Of a stretch of DNA of 64,000 nucleotides, positions 20,246 to 30,315 are shown piece after piece. The notes beneath the pieces are model-generated. The model saw only the letters and a program-made list of their open reading frames with translations, ran no database searches and was not told where the DNA came from. Source of the stretch: Acidovorax sp. 69 (GTDB lineage Bacteria > Pseudomonadota > Gammaproteobacteria > Burkholderiales > Burkholderiaceae_C). Numbering within the stretch: the stretch's first letter is position 1; each line of letters starts with the position of its first letter. The DNA is taken from NCBI RefSeq assembly GCF_002797445.1, contig NZ_PGEP01000001.1, forward strand, positions 1,922,501 through 1,986,500, given 5' to 3'. Position numbers and translations under genes: made by a program.

Positions 20246-21106
20246 ATGAACCGCCTGCTCCCCCGCCTGCTGCTCACGCCAGCCATGGCCACGCTCTTCC
20301 TGTGGATGATCGTGCCGCTGGTGATGACGATCTACTTCTCGCTCATCCGCTACAACCTCATGCAGCCCGACCAGTCGGGCTTTGCGGGGCTGGAGAACTT
20401 CGAGTATTTCGTCACCGACCCGTCGTTTGGCACTGCGGTGCTCAACACCATGTGGTTGCTGGGCAGCGTCATCCTCATCACGGTGGTGGTGGGCATTGCG
20501 ATAGCGCTGCTGATCAACGATCCATTCCCGGGGCGCGGCATTGTGCGGGTGCTGCTGATTTCGCCTTTTTTCGTCATGCCCACGGTGAACGCGCTGATGT
20601 GGAAGAACATGATGATGAACCCCATCTACGGCGTGCTGGCGCAGGTGTGGATCTTCTTTGGTGCGCAGCCGGTGGATTGGCTCACCGACTTTCCGCTGTT
20701 CTCCGTCATCGTCATGGTGTCGTGGCAATGGCTGCCGTTTGCCACGCTGATCTTCATGACCGCGCTGCAGAGCATGAACCACGAGCAGCTCGAAGCCGCC
20801 CGCATGGACGGCGCCACCTACCTGCAGCAGCTGCGCTACCTGTACCTGCCGCACCTGGGTCGCTCGGTGGCGGTGGTCGTGATGATTGAGCTGATCTTTT
20901 TGCTCAGCATCTTTGCAGAGATCTACACCACCACAGGCGGTGGCCCGGGTGATGCGAGCACCAACGTCACCTTCCTCATCTTCAAGCAGGCACTGCTGAA
21001 CTTTGACGCGGGCGTGGCCTCGGCCGGGGCGCTGTTTGCGGTGGTGCTGGCCAACATCGCGGCGGTGTTTTTGATCCGCATGGTTGGCAAGAACCTGGAC
21101 AAATAA
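20246..21106 (+). CDS. Polyol ABC transporter permease (SmoF/MtlF-like)
   Basis: 286-residue inner-membrane permease of the MalF/UgpA type with about six membrane segments. The cytoplasmic EAA loop that docks on the ATPase is visible as QLEAARMDGATYLQQLRYLYLP. The protein opens MNRLLPRLLLTPAMATLFLW, typical of SmoF. ATG 20246 is chosen; the upstream open frame lies over the REP element region and is not coding. The second permease starts 12 bases after its stop. Confidence 0.93.
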   Translation: MNRLLPRLLLTPAMATLFLWMIVPLVMTIYFSLIRYNLMQPDQSGFAGLENFEYFVTDPSFGTAVLNTMWLLGSVILITVVVGIAIALLINDPFPGRGIVRVLLISPFFVMPTVNALMWKNMMMNPIYGVLAQVWIFFGAQPVDWLTDFPLFSVIVMVSWQWLPFATLIFMTALQSMNHEQLEAARMDGATYLQQLRYLYLPHLGRSVAVVVMIELIFLLSIFAEIYTTTGGGPGDASTNVTFLIFKQALLNFDAGVASAGALFAVVLANIAAVFLIRMVGKNLDK

Positions 21107-21118
21107 GAAAGAAAGCCC

Positions 21119-21958
21119 ATGACTGCTCGCCGCCGTTCCAAATTCCCGCTCGGCCTCTTGGCCCTGCGCACCGCCGTGGCCTGGGCCGTGGCCTTGCTGC
21201 TGGTGTTTCCGCTGGCCTGGCTGTTCCTCACCGCCTTCAAGACCGAGCTGCAGGCCATTGCAGTGCCGCCGCAAATCCTGTTCACGCCCACGCTCGAAAA
21301 CTTCCACGAAGTGCAAGAGCGCAGCGACTACCTGCTGTACGCCAAGAACTCGGTCATCACCAGCGTGCTCTCCACGCTGCTGGGCCTGCTGCTGGCCGCA
21401 CCGGCGGCCTATGCCATGGCGTTCTTCAAGGGCAAGTACACCAAGGACATTTTGATGTGGATGCTCTCGACCAAGATGATGCCCGCCGTGGGCGCGCTGG
21501 TGCCCATCTACGTGCTGGCGCAAAAGAGCCACCTGCTCGATACGCAGCTCGCACTCATCATCGTGTTCGCGCTGTCCAACCTGCCCATCATGGTCTGGAT
21601 GCTGTACTCGCACTTCAAAGACATCCCGCGCGAGATTCTGGAGGCCGCCCGCATGGACGGCGCCACGCTGTGGCAAGAGGTGCGGCTGGTGCTGCTGCCG
21701 CTGGGCATGGGCGGCCTGGCTTCCACCGGCCTCTTGTGCCTGGTGCTGTCGTGGAACGAGGCCTTCTGGAGCCTGAACCTCAGCGCCGCCAAGGCAGGCA
21801 CGCTGGCCACGCTGATCGCGTCGTACTCCAGCCCCGAGGGCCTGTTCTGGGCCAAGTTGTCTGCGGCGTCGCTCATGGCGATTGCGCCCATCGTGGTGTT
21901 TGGCTGGTTCAGCCAGAAGCAGCTCGTGCAGGGCCTGACCTTCGGTGCGGTCAAGTAA
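21119..21958 (+). CDS. Polyol ABC transporter permease (SmoG/MtlG-like)
   Basis: 279-residue MalG-type permease with about six membrane segments. Its EAA loop is EILEAARMDGATLWQEVRLV. It carries FPLAWLFLTAFKTE after the first membrane segment and ends VQGLTFGAVK, a MalG-family C terminus. It forms the membrane channel with the preceding permease and is powered by the ATPase encoded 52 bases downstream. Confidence 0.94.
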   Translation: MTARRRSKFPLGLLALRTAVAWAVALLLVFPLAWLFLTAFKTELQAIAVPPQILFTPTLENFHEVQERSDYLLYAKNSVITSVLSTLLGLLLAAPAAYAMAFFKGKYTKDILMWMLSTKMMPAVGALVPIYVLAQKSHLLDTQLALIIVFALSNLPIMVWMLYSHFKDIPREILEAARMDGATLWQEVRLVLLPLGMGGLASTGLLCLVLSWNEAFWSLNLSAAKAGTLATLIASYSSPEGLFWAKLSAASLMAIAPIVVFGWFSQKQLVQGLTFGAVK

Positions 21959-22010
21959 ATCCGCAGCCTGTCGTTCCCACAGTTTTTCAAGATTTCAGGA
22001 ACCCGATTCC

Positions 22011-23066
<1,056 letters not shown>

Positions 23067-23099
23067 TTTCCCGTCGATTTGATTTTTGAGCCGCATTCC

Positions 23100-24524
23100 A
23101 TGACCACCGCACAAGATACGCTCACCATCCTGCACCTCGGGCTGGGCTCCTTCCACCGCGCACACCAGGCGCTGTACCTGCACCAGTTGCACCAGCTGGG
23201 CGACACCCGCTGGGTGCTGGCCGGTGGCAACCTGCGCCCTGACATGCAAGACACCATTGCCGCCCTGCAAGCCCAGGGCGGCGCCTACACGCTGGAGACG
23301 GTGACCGCCCAGGGCGAGCGCAGCTACACCTGGGTCGAGTCCATCCGCACCGTGGTGCCCTACACGCCCGATCTGGCGGGGCTCATCGCCATTGCCGTGC
23401 AGCCCAGCACCCGCATCATTTCCTTCACCGTGACCGAGGCGGGTTACTACCTCGACAGCCACCACCAGCTCGACTGGGCCAGCGCACCTGATCTGCAGGC
23501 CGATGTGCAAGCCCTGCGGGAAGGCCGCGCGGGCAGCACCATCTACGGCGCGCTCACCACCTTGCTGCGCGCACGCAGGCAGGCCGGGGCAGGGGCCGTC
23601 ACCCTGCTCAACTGCGACAACCTGCGCCACAACGGCGACCGCTCGCGCAGCGGCCTGCTGCAGTTTGTGCAGGCGCTGGGCGATACAGAGCTGGCCGCCT
23701 GGATCGAAGCCCACACCACCAGCCCCAACGCCATGGTGGACCGCATCACGCCGCGTCCCACCGCCGATGTCATGGCCCGTGTGCAAGCGGCCACGGGCCG
23801 CACCGACCCCGCTGCGCTGATGGGCGAGAGCTTTATCCAGTGGGTCATTGAAGACCGCTTTGCCAACGGCCGCCCCGCGTGGGAGCGCGTGGGCGTGGAG
23901 CTGGTCGAGTCGGTTGCGCCGTACGAAGAGGCCAAGATCCGCCTGCTCAACGCCACGCACAGTTGCATTGCCTGGGCGGGCACCTTGGTGGGCTACCGCT
24001 TCATCCACGAAGGCACGCACGACGCCGCCATCCGCCAGCTGGCGTTTGACTACGTGACGCAAGACACCATCCCCGTGCTGCAGCCCAGCCCCATCGACCT
24101 GGCGGCCTACCGCGACGTGGTGCTGGAGCGCTTTGGCAACCCGGCCATTGAAGACTCCAACCAGCGCGTGGCGATGGACGGCTACAGCAAGATCCCCGGC
24201 TTCATCGCGCCCACGATTCGCGAGCGCCTGGCCCGGGGCGAAAGCATTGCCGCCGTCGCGGTGCTGCCCGCGCTGTTTCTGGCCTACCTGCAGCGCTGGC
24301 ACGCCGGGCACATCCCCTACACCTACCAGGACCAGGCCATGGACCCGGCCGCCGCCCATGCCATCTGCGAAGCCGCTGACCCTGTGGCCGCGTTTGCTGC
24401 CGACAAGGTGCTGTGGGGCGAGCTGGCGGGCGATGCGCGCCTGGTGCAGGCGCTGCGTGCGGCCAGTGTTCAGGGGGCGCAGTTGGTGGCAGGCCACCCC
24501 AGCACAGCACAATGCGGCAGATAG
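23100..24524 (+). CDS. dalD: D-arabinitol 4-dehydrogenase / mannitol dehydrogenase family protein
   Basis: 474-residue polyol-specific long-chain dehydrogenase. The N-terminal NAD-binding part shows LHLGLGSFHRAHQALY. The catalytic helix has the K-x4-N-x2-H signature in EEAKIRLLNATHS (Lys near 279, Asn 284, His 287). From memory it is closer throughout to the DalD subgroup (D-arabinitol to D-xylulose; VMGESFIQWVIED, NSPHS-type segments) than to MtlD/MtlK. Some members also oxidise mannitol and sorbitol, which would explain the fructokinase gene nearby. The downstream xylulokinase fits arabinitol use. ATG 23100 is the start. Confidence 0.85.
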   Translation: MTTAQDTLTILHLGLGSFHRAHQALYLHQLHQLGDTRWVLAGGNLRPDMQDTIAALQAQGGAYTLETVTAQGERSYTWVESIRTVVPYTPDLAGLIAIAVQPSTRIISFTVTEAGYYLDSHHQLDWASAPDLQADVQALREGRAGSTIYGALTTLLRARRQAGAGAVTLLNCDNLRHNGDRSRSGLLQFVQALGDTELAAWIEAHTTSPNAMVDRITPRPTADVMARVQAATGRTDPAALMGESFIQWVIEDRFANGRPAWERVGVELVESVAPYEEAKIRLLNATHSCIAWAGTLVGYRFIHEGTHDAAIRQLAFDYVTQDTIPVLQPSPIDLAAYRDVVLERFGNPAIEDSNQRVAMDGYSKIPGFIAPTIRERLARGESIAAVAVLPALFLAYLQRWHAGHIPYTYQDQAMDPAAAHAICEAADPVAAFAADKVLWGELAGDARLVQALRAASVQGAQLVAGHPSTAQCGR

Positions 24525-24544
24525 GGGCGGGCCATTCTCAGCCG

Positions 24545-24567
24545 CCGTTCGGGCTCAGGGCGAACGG
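24545..24567 (+). repeat. REP-like compact hairpin downstream of the dehydrogenase
   Basis: CCGTTCG and CGAACGG close a short hairpin over GGCTCAGGG. It is the outer part of the same palindrome family as at 20101, with the middle missing. Confidence 0.7.
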
Positions 24568-24625
24568 ATAACAATGCATTGAACGCTGTAACCCACGGAT
24601 CCCTCCACCACGCAAAGCCACCGCC

Positions 24626-25555
24626 ATGTCCTCCGTCCACGCACTGCCGCGCCAGACCAAGCCCGAGTTGGAGCATGCGTACTCCCGCTCGCCCGAACTG
24701 GGCTACGAGCCACCTGAAACGGCGGGCTTCATCCGTTGCCTGTCGCACGGGTTTCCCACCCCGCTGGCACGCTGGCACTACCACGATGAGTACGAGTTGC
24801 ATCTCATCACCGCGTCGTCGGGCAAGGTGTTTGTGGGCGACTGGATCGGCCAGTTCGCCCCCGGCCAACTGGTGCTGACGGGCCCGCGCCTGCCGCACAA
24901 CTGGATCAGCATGGATGTGCCCGAGGCCGGTTACCCCGAGCGCGATCTGGTGGTGCAGTTCCCGCACCAGCCGCTGGTCGATGCCAGCGAGGGCATTCCC
25001 GAGCTGCGCGAGGTGCTGCCCCTGCTGGAGCGCGCGCGCCACGGCATCGAGTTCTTTGGCCTGCAGGCCCAGGCCGCGGAGCACTGGCAGCGCATCAAGT
25101 CCACCCAGGGGCTGGCGCGCTTTGCAGCGTTTTGCGAATGGATGGGCGAGCTGGCCCGCTGCACGGACTATCGCCTGCTCTCCAGCGCCCAGCTGCAAAG
25201 CGAGGACAGCGATACCCAGCTCGCACAGATCAACGCCATCGTCAGCCGCATCACCGACCAACTGTCCGAGCCGTTGTCGGCCGCCGACCTGGCACAGGAG
25301 CTGGACATGACCGAAAGCCGCTTCTCCCGCTTTTTCCGCCGCGCCACGGGCAACACCTTCACCGATTTTGTGAACCTGGTGCGCGTGAACCGGGCCTGCC
25401 AGCTGCTGATGGAGACAGACCGCTACATCACCCACATTGCGTATGACGTGGGCTTTAACAACATGGCCAACTTCAACCGCCGCTTTCTGGACATCAAAGG
25501 CATGACGCCCAGTGAATACCGCAAGCAGGGCGTGGGAAGGTTTGGCAAGGTGTGA
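24626..25555 (+). CDS. AraC/XylS-family regulator of the polyol operon (MtlR-like)
   Basis: 309 residues. An N-terminal cupin-like sensor domain (about 35-125; ARWHYHDEYELHLI holds the usual sugar-pocket His residues) is followed by two helix-turn-helix motifs at the C terminus (ADLAQELDMTESRFSRFFRR and ITHIAYDVGFNNMANFNRRF, about 220-300). AraC activators of this type control polyol operons in Pseudomonas (MtlR). Its position inside the operon points to autoregulation and control of the promoter before 18679. The start is ATG 24626. Confidence 0.9.
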   Translation: MSSVHALPRQTKPELEHAYSRSPELGYEPPETAGFIRCLSHGFPTPLARWHYHDEYELHLITASSGKVFVGDWIGQFAPGQLVLTGPRLPHNWISMDVPEAGYPERDLVVQFPHQPLVDASEGIPELREVLPLLERARHGIEFFGLQAQAAEHWQRIKSTQGLARFAAFCEWMGELARCTDYRLLSSAQLQSEDSDTQLAQINAIVSRITDQLSEPLSAADLAQELDMTESRFSRFFRRATGNTFTDFVNLVRVNRACQLLMETDRYITHIAYDVGFNNMANFNRRFLDIKGMTPSEYRKQGVGRFGKV

Positions 25556-25571
25556 GGCCCGTCCTGCCCCA

Positions 25572-25597
25572 CCGCTCGGGCTGAGCCTGTCGAAGCC
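25572..25597 (+). repeat. REP-like half element before xylB
   Basis: CGCTCGGGCTGAGCCTGTCG followed by AAGCC is one arm of the palindrome family seen complete at 20101; the second arm is absent. Confidence 0.65.
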
Positions 25598-25662
25598 AGG
25601 GCACTGCCCCTGTTTTTACACCGGCCTCGCTTTCCTCGGCTGATTCATTTCATCACCTGTCC

Positions 25663-27129
25663 ATGTACCTCGGAATCGACTTAGGCACCTCCGGCGTCAA
25701 GCTCCTGTTGCTCGACGAAGCACACACCGTCATCGCCACGGCCGACGCAGCCGTGCCCCAGTACCGCCCCCAGCCCACCTGGAGTGAGCAGCACCCTGCC
25801 GACTGGCTGGCCGCCGTCGAGACCACCGTCGCCCAGTTGCGCGCGCAGGTGCCCACCGCATGGGCCCAGGTGCGCGGCATTGGCTTGTCGGGTCACATGC
25901 ACGGTGCGGTGGTGCTAGGGGCGCAGGGCCAGGTGCTGCGCCCCGCCATTCTGTGGAACGATGGCCGCGCCAGCGCCGAATGCGCTGCGCTCGAACAGGC
26001 CGTTCCCACCTCGCGCCAGATCACCGGCAACCTCGCCATGCCCGGCTTCACCGCCCCCAAGCTGCTGTGGCTGCGCACGCATGAGCCCGCAGTCTTCCCT
26101 CAAATCCGCACCGTGCTGCTGCCCAAAGACTGGCTGCGCCTGCAGCTCACCGGCAGGGCGGTGAGCGATATGTCCGATGCATCCGGCACCTTGTGGCTGG
26201 ATGTGCAGGCCCGCGCCTGGAGCCTGGCCATGCTGCAGGCCTGCGGGCTGGACGCCTCGCAAATGCCCGCCCTGGCTGAGGGCAATGCACCCACCGGCAC
26301 GCTGCTGGGTGACGTAGCCCGCCGCTGGGGGCTGGGCGAAGGCGTGGTCGTGGCCGCAGGCGCGGGCGATAACGCGGCCAGTGCCGTGGGTGTGGGCGCA
26401 CGCACGGCAGGGCAGGGCTTTGTGTCGCTGGGCACTTCGGGCGTGGTGTTTCGGGTGACCGACGCCTTTGCCCCTGCCACCGAACGCGCCGTGCACGCTT
26501 TTGCCCACGCGCTGCCCCAGCGCTGGCACCACATGTCCGTCATGCTCAGCGCGGCCAGCGCCTTTGGCTGGGTCACCCGCCTCACAGGCCGGGCCGACGA
26601 GGCACAGCTGTCCGCCGCAGTAAGTGCATTGCCCGCCAGCCGCCAGGCCCAGGCTCCGCTGTTCCTGCCCTACCTGAGTGGCGAGCGCACGCCCCACAAC
26701 AACGCCGCCGCCACTGGCGTTTTCACAGGTCTGCGGGCCGAGCACGACGCGGACGACCTGGCCTACGCCGTGATGGAGGGCGTGGGCTTTGGCCTGCTGG
26801 ATGGCCTCAACGCCATGCGCGCTGCGGGTGGGGAGGGGGGCAACGCCGCCCTGACACTCGTCGGTGGTGGTGCGCGCAGCGACCCCTGGGCCCAGCTGTT
26901 GGCCAGTGCCTTGGGCACCCCACTGCAACGCCCCGAGGGCGCCCACGCCGCTGCCGCGCTGGGCGCAGCCCGCCTGGCTGCCATGGCCTGCGGTGGTGAC
27001 GAAAGCCACTGGTGCCAGCCTTTATCCGCCGACGCGACTTTCACCCCCCAGCCGGCGCAGCAAGCGCTGCTGGCCGAACGCTACGCCCGCTTCGTAGCGC
27101 TGTACCCCGCGCTGCAATCGCAGTTCTGA
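25663..27129 (+). CDS. xylB: Xylulokinase
   Basis: 488-residue FGGY-family kinase that phosphorylates D-xylulose to xylulose 5-phosphate. The N terminus MYLGIDLGTSGVKLLLLDE is the first ATP-binding phosphate loop. GLSGHMHGAVVL and ILWNDGRASAEC are xylulokinase-type substrate segments, and FVSLGTSGVVF, LPYLSGERTPHNN and LVGGGARSDPWAQLLA follow in order. It takes the product of the DalD-type dehydrogenase into the pentose phosphate pathway. It is preceded by a REP-like half element. Confidence 0.95.
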   Translation: MYLGIDLGTSGVKLLLLDEAHTVIATADAAVPQYRPQPTWSEQHPADWLAAVETTVAQLRAQVPTAWAQVRGIGLSGHMHGAVVLGAQGQVLRPAILWNDGRASAECAALEQAVPTSRQITGNLAMPGFTAPKLLWLRTHEPAVFPQIRTVLLPKDWLRLQLTGRAVSDMSDASGTLWLDVQARAWSLAMLQACGLDASQMPALAEGNAPTGTLLGDVARRWGLGEGVVVAAGAGDNAASAVGVGARTAGQGFVSLGTSGVVFRVTDAFAPATERAVHAFAHALPQRWHHMSVMLSAASAFGWVTRLTGRADEAQLSAAVSALPASRQAQAPLFLPYLSGERTPHNNAAATGVFTGLRAEHDADDLAYAVMEGVGFGLLDGLNAMRAAGGEGGNAALTLVGGGARSDPWAQLLASALGTPLQRPEGAHAAAALGAARLAAMACGGDESHWCQPLSADATFTPQPAQQALLAERYARFVALYPALQSQF

Positions 27130-27157
27130 CGCGCTGCCTGCACCCTCCAAGCCCACC

Positions 27158-28192
27158 ATGACTTCTGCACAAGACGCCTCCAAGGCCACGGCCCCCCTCC
27201 ATGCCGCGATCGCGGGCGAGGCACTTATCGACCTGATCCACCGCCCCGATGGCAGCTACCTGCCGTGCCCGGGCGGCGCACTCTACAACCTGTGTCGCGC
27301 GCTGGCCCGCCAGGGTGTGGGCACGCAGTACCTCAACCCCTTGTCCCGCGACCGCTTTGGCCGCGAGCTGGCGGCCCAGTTGGTGGTCGATGGCGTGCAC
27401 CTGGCCCAGCCCGATCCGGTGCAGCAAGTCACCTCGCTGGCCGTGGTCAATCTCGACAAACACGGCCATCCCGACTACGCCTTCTACCGCGATGGCGTGG
27501 CCGACCGCGCCGTGTCCGCGCAAGGCCTGGGCGCTGCCTGCGCCGCCTTGCCCACCCTGCAGGTGGTCTGTACCGGTGCCCTGGCACTCGACGCGCGCGA
27601 CGCTGCCACCTACCTGCCCTGGCTGGCCGCCCAGCGCGCCGCAGGCCACTGCGTGGTGGTCGATGCCAACCTGCGCCCCTCCGTCATGCCCGACCTGGCC
27701 GCCTACCGCAGCACCGTCCACGCGGCCTTGGCCCACGCTCACATCATCAAAGCCAGCGATGAAGACCTGGAGCACCTGGCCGTGCCGGGTGCTGACGCGC
27801 TGGCCTGCGCGCAGCACCTGCTGGCCGCCAACCCCCAAGCCCACCTGCTGGCCCTCACGCTGGGGGCAGAAGGTGCCTGGCTGCTGCACCGCAACGGCAC
27901 GCAGTGTTATGCGAATGAAGCGCAGCCGCTGCAGGTCATCGACACCGTGGGCGCGGGCGACAGCTTTCTGGCCGGGCTGCTGGCGCATCTGCTGCGGCAG
28001 GCGCACGTTGCTGTTGGTGTGCGCTTTGCGCAGTTCGTTGCAGCCCTGACGGCCGATGCGTGCCAGCAGGCGCTGCGCCACGCACTGGCCAGCGCGAGCC
28101 TGTGTGTGATGAAGCAGGGCTGTGTGCCGCCAGGGTGGGAGGCAGCGAGCGAATGGAGTCGGCTGCACCCTGCGGCCCAAGACCCAGCCTGA
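27158..28192 (+). CDS. PfkB-family fructokinase (MtlZ-like)
   Basis: 344-residue ribokinase-fold sugar kinase. The N-terminal substrate region shows IAGEALIDLI and PGGALYNLCRALARQG; the C-terminal catalytic motif is DTVGAGDSFLAGL (anion hole and catalytic Asp). In Pseudomonas polyol operons the matching gene, mtlZ, is a fructokinase for fructose formed from mannitol, and that is the likely role here. A function on another ketose cannot be excluded. It follows xylB after 28 bases and is the last clear gene of the operon. Confidence 0.87.
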   Translation: MTSAQDASKATAPLHAAIAGEALIDLIHRPDGSYLPCPGGALYNLCRALARQGVGTQYLNPLSRDRFGRELAAQLVVDGVHLAQPDPVQQVTSLAVVNLDKHGHPDYAFYRDGVADRAVSAQGLGAACAALPTLQVVCTGALALDARDAATYLPWLAAQRAAGHCVVVDANLRPSVMPDLAAYRSTVHAALAHAHIIKASDEDLEHLAVPGADALACAQHLLAANPQAHLLALTLGAEGAWLLHRNGTQCYANEAQPLQVIDTVGAGDSFLAGLLAHLLRQAHVAVGVRFAQFVAALTADACQQALRHALASASLCVMKQGCVPPGWEAASEWSRLHPAAQDPA

Positions 28193-28261
28193 GTGCCGGG
28201 CGGCACGCACGCCTCGTCATGTTGTGGCCGTCTATGATCCGTTGTCGAAAATTCGCTGGGG

Positions 28262-28543
28262 ATGCAGATGACAGAGTTCGTTGTGGCGATGCTGTGGTCA
28301 GCGTTCGAAGTGCTGCTGGTGTTCACCGGTGCGCAGTTGGTGCGGGTGGCAAGCCTTGGCCGCTGGCGTGCTGTGCTGTGGGGCAGCAACGAAGCCCGTG
28401 TTTTTGGTGCTGCGGGCGCACTGTCGTTCCGTCACGAAGGTCAGCGCGTGGTGACCGCCAATGGATTGATATTCGTGGGCCTGTTGTTCTACGGAGTGCT
28501 TGCGCTGATGGTGGCGTCGGTGTGGGGGCTGGCCTCGGCATGA
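28262..28543 (+). CDS. Small hypothetical membrane protein
   Basis: 93 residues with two hydrophobic segments (about 8-27 and 68-90) around a polar middle (RWRAVLWGSNEARVFG). I do not recognise a family. ATG 28262 or 28268 could start it. Its stop overlaps the ATG of the acetyltransferase gene (ATGA at 28540), which supports it as a real, coupled gene. Confidence 0.6.
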   Translation: MQMTEFVVAMLWSAFEVLLVFTGAQLVRVASLGRWRAVLWGSNEARVFGAAGALSFRHEGQRVVTANGLIFVGLLFYGVLALMVASVWGLASA

Positions 28544-29028
28544 TTTCTTTAGGCGCTGTGCCTCACGGCACACACACAATCACCGTCGGTGCCACTGCGG
28601 CGCAAGCCGCCTGCACTGTCGTGCGCCAGTCCATCACCCACTGCTGCACGCTCGACCACCACAACGACACCACCATCCTGGCGACATGGCTGGCCAACAA
28701 GACGCCTGAGAACCTGGCTGTGTGGATCTCCGCACCGGGTGCCATGGCATGGGGCGCTTACCGGGGAGACACGATGGTGGGTTTTGCACTGTTGGCGCGT
28801 TCCACGCTGGCCCTGTGTTACGTGGTGCCCGAGGCCTTGCACCAGGGTGTAGGGCGTGCCTTGCTGCTTGAAGCCGAGGCCCAGTCGCGGACGTGGGGGC
28901 TCGTGGCATTGGGCCTGGAGAGCACGCGCACCGCCGAGGATTTTTACCGCCGCCATGGCTATGAGCCAGACGGCGCCCTGCAAGCGTGGGCTGGGCTGCA
29001 GGCACAGCCCATGCGCAAGGTTTTATGA
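28540..29028 (+). CDS. GNAT-family N-acetyltransferase
   Basis: 162 residues. The acetyl-CoA binding segment is recognisable as VVPEALHQGVGRALLLEAEAQ (Q/R-x-x-G-x-G/A type), followed by LESTRTAEDFYRRHGYEPDG, the usual end of a GNAT fold. The substrate is unknown. The start overlaps the previous stop by four bases, so it is probably translationally coupled to the small membrane protein. Confidence 0.8.
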   Translation: MISLGAVPHGTHTITVGATAAQAACTVVRQSITHCCTLDHHNDTTILATWLANKTPENLAVWISAPGAMAWGAYRGDTMVGFALLARSTLALCYVVPEALHQGVGRALLLEAEAQSRTWGLVALGLESTRTAEDFYRRHGYEPDGALQAWAGLQAQPMRKVL

Positions 29029-29090
29029 GGTGGCCTTTTCTGCCGCTTTATCGTCCAAGGGGACACGGGCGAGAGGGCGGATATTGATAG

Positions 29091-29145
29091 CCAAAATGGC
29101 CGGTAGCGCCCAATGTATATGCGCTAGCAGCTCCTGTTTTTATAG
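29091..29145 (+). repeat. Dispersed two-hairpin repeat, copy D
   Basis: CCAAAATGGCCGGTAGCGCC is followed by a spacer, GCGCTAGCAGCT, then a T-rich end. Arms TAGCGC/GCGCTA are perfect. It lies between two convergent genes. Confidence 0.7.
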
Positions 29146-29174
29146 TGCCTGAAGGCGGCGCTCCTTCGCACACC

Positions 29175-29795
29175 CTATGTGCTGGTACGCACATGGTGGC
29201 CACGGTTGTCGGTCATTTCCAGAATCCACCACTGCGTTCCCGTGTGCTTGTCGATGAAGCGCATGTGCGAGGCGATGTCCGTCAGGGTGGGGCTGTCCGG
29301 TTGGAGGAGTCCCTGTACATACTCCACCAGGTCGTGCGCCCTTTCAATGAACTCGTAGCCATCGTGATCGAACTCGAACACGTGGCCCGCACACTCCCCC
29401 TGGGTGGCCATCAGGATGTAATTGCCCGAGTGGGGTGTCTCGCCAATCACCAGGCAGTGGTCGACCCAGTCGGGCAGGATGTCGGCGCGCTCTTCGTCGC
29501 TCAGGTGTTCGTTCCAGCCCTCAAAGGCTTCTTGCAGCACAGCCCATTCGGTGGGCGGGGCGATGTAGCGGGCGGCATCGCCCGAGTTGGCGTCGCGGTA
29601 CAGCAAAACGCCGCCAAACGTCGCGTAGAACGCGGGCAGCTGGCCCACGTCGGGCAGGGGCGCATCCATCGCAACAGGCGGCTGGATGTGGTGCTGAAAA
29701 TTCACCGTTTTGGTTTCTTGTGGCCTGTGGATGCGCTCGCAGGAGAACGTGCCGGTGTGCTCGGCAATGGCGCGGTACAGGTCGGGCAGTGTCAT
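29175..29795 (-). CDS. SMI1/KNR4 (SUKH) domain protein
   Basis: 206 residues. The central and C-terminal part has the SUKH pattern: PTEWAVLQEAFEGWNEHL, GNYILMATQGECAGHVFEFD and HDGYEFIERAHDLVEYVQ. SUKH proteins include immunity proteins of polymorphic toxin systems as well as general regulators, but no toxin gene adjoins here, so no immunity role is claimed. ATG 29795 is chosen because of its AGGA site and because MTLPDLYRAIAEH resembles a natural start; the frame extends upstream over the next gene. It is downstream of an acetyltransferase on the same strand. Confidence 0.72.
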   Translation of the reverse strand: MTLPDLYRAIAEHTGTFSCERIHRPQETKTVNFQHHIQPPVAMDAPLPDVGQLPAFYATFGGVLLYRDANSGDAARYIAPPTEWAVLQEAFEGWNEHLSDEERADILPDWVDHCLVIGETPHSGNYILMATQGECAGHVFEFDHDGYEFIERAHDLVEYVQGLLQPDSPTLTDIASHMRFIDKHTGTQWWILEMTDNRGHHVRTST

Positions 29796-29833
29796 GGGTG
29801 GTCCTGTCGGGGGCTGCGGTGTGCGCGCAGCGT

Positions 29834-30304
29834 TCAGAGTTCTTGTGCGTACACGATGAAGCCGTGGTGTTTGGCCAGCTTGTCGTACAGCTGGCGCCCG
29901 GCCGCATTGGTTTCGTGGGTCTGCCAGTACACGCGCGAGGACTTGGCGGCGCGCGCTGCGTCGTACACGGCGTGGATGAGCGCGCGCCCCACACCCCGGC
30001 CGCGCGCAGCTTCGCGGGTGAACAGGTCGCTGAGGTAGCACACCGGCTCGATGCGCGTCATGCTGCGGTGAAAGAGGTAGTGGGCCAGCCCCAGTGTTTC
30101 GCCGCTGGCTGCGTCATGAGCCAGCAGGCAGAAAACGGGTTCCGCCGGATCGTGAAAGCGCTGCCAGGTGGTTTGGGTGATGTGCTCTGGCAAGGCCGTG
30201 GCGCCAAAGCGGCCATAAAACCCGTTGTAGCCGTCCCACAGCGGGCGCCAGGCGGCGAGGTCACCCGGCGTGGCGGTGCGGACAGAAATGGGGGGAAACG
30301 CCAT
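29834..30304 (-). CDS. GNAT-family N-acetyltransferase
   Basis: 156 residues covering a whole GNAT fold: ISVRTATPGDLAAWRPLWDGY at the N terminus, then VCYLSDLFTREAARGRGVGRALIHAVY with the R-G-x-G-x-G/A acetyl-CoA loop, and a C-terminal YWQTHETNAAGRQLYDKLA. It resembles the group near diamine or aminoglycoside-type acetyltransferases, but substrate cannot be set. It is 12 bases downstream of the FAD-dependent dehydrogenase gene. Confidence 0.85.
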   Translation of the reverse strand: MAFPPISVRTATPGDLAAWRPLWDGYNGFYGRFGATALPEHITQTTWQRFHDPAEPVFCLLAHDAASGETLGLAHYLFHRSMTRIEPVCYLSDLFTREAARGRGVGRALIHAVYDAARAAKSSRVYWQTHETNAAGRQLYDKLAKHHGFIVYAQEL

Positions 30305-30315
30305 GCCCGATGGCC

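Noticed and set aside
18595..20292. A 565-codon minus-strand frame over the polyol binding protein gene
   Set aside because: Antisense shadow; His/Gly/Val-rich composition from the third-frame complement of GC-rich codons.
29175..29795. The SUKH protein as an immunity gene of a toxin system
   Set aside because: No polymorphic toxin, Rhs or type VI gene is nearby; SUKH proteins also occur alone.
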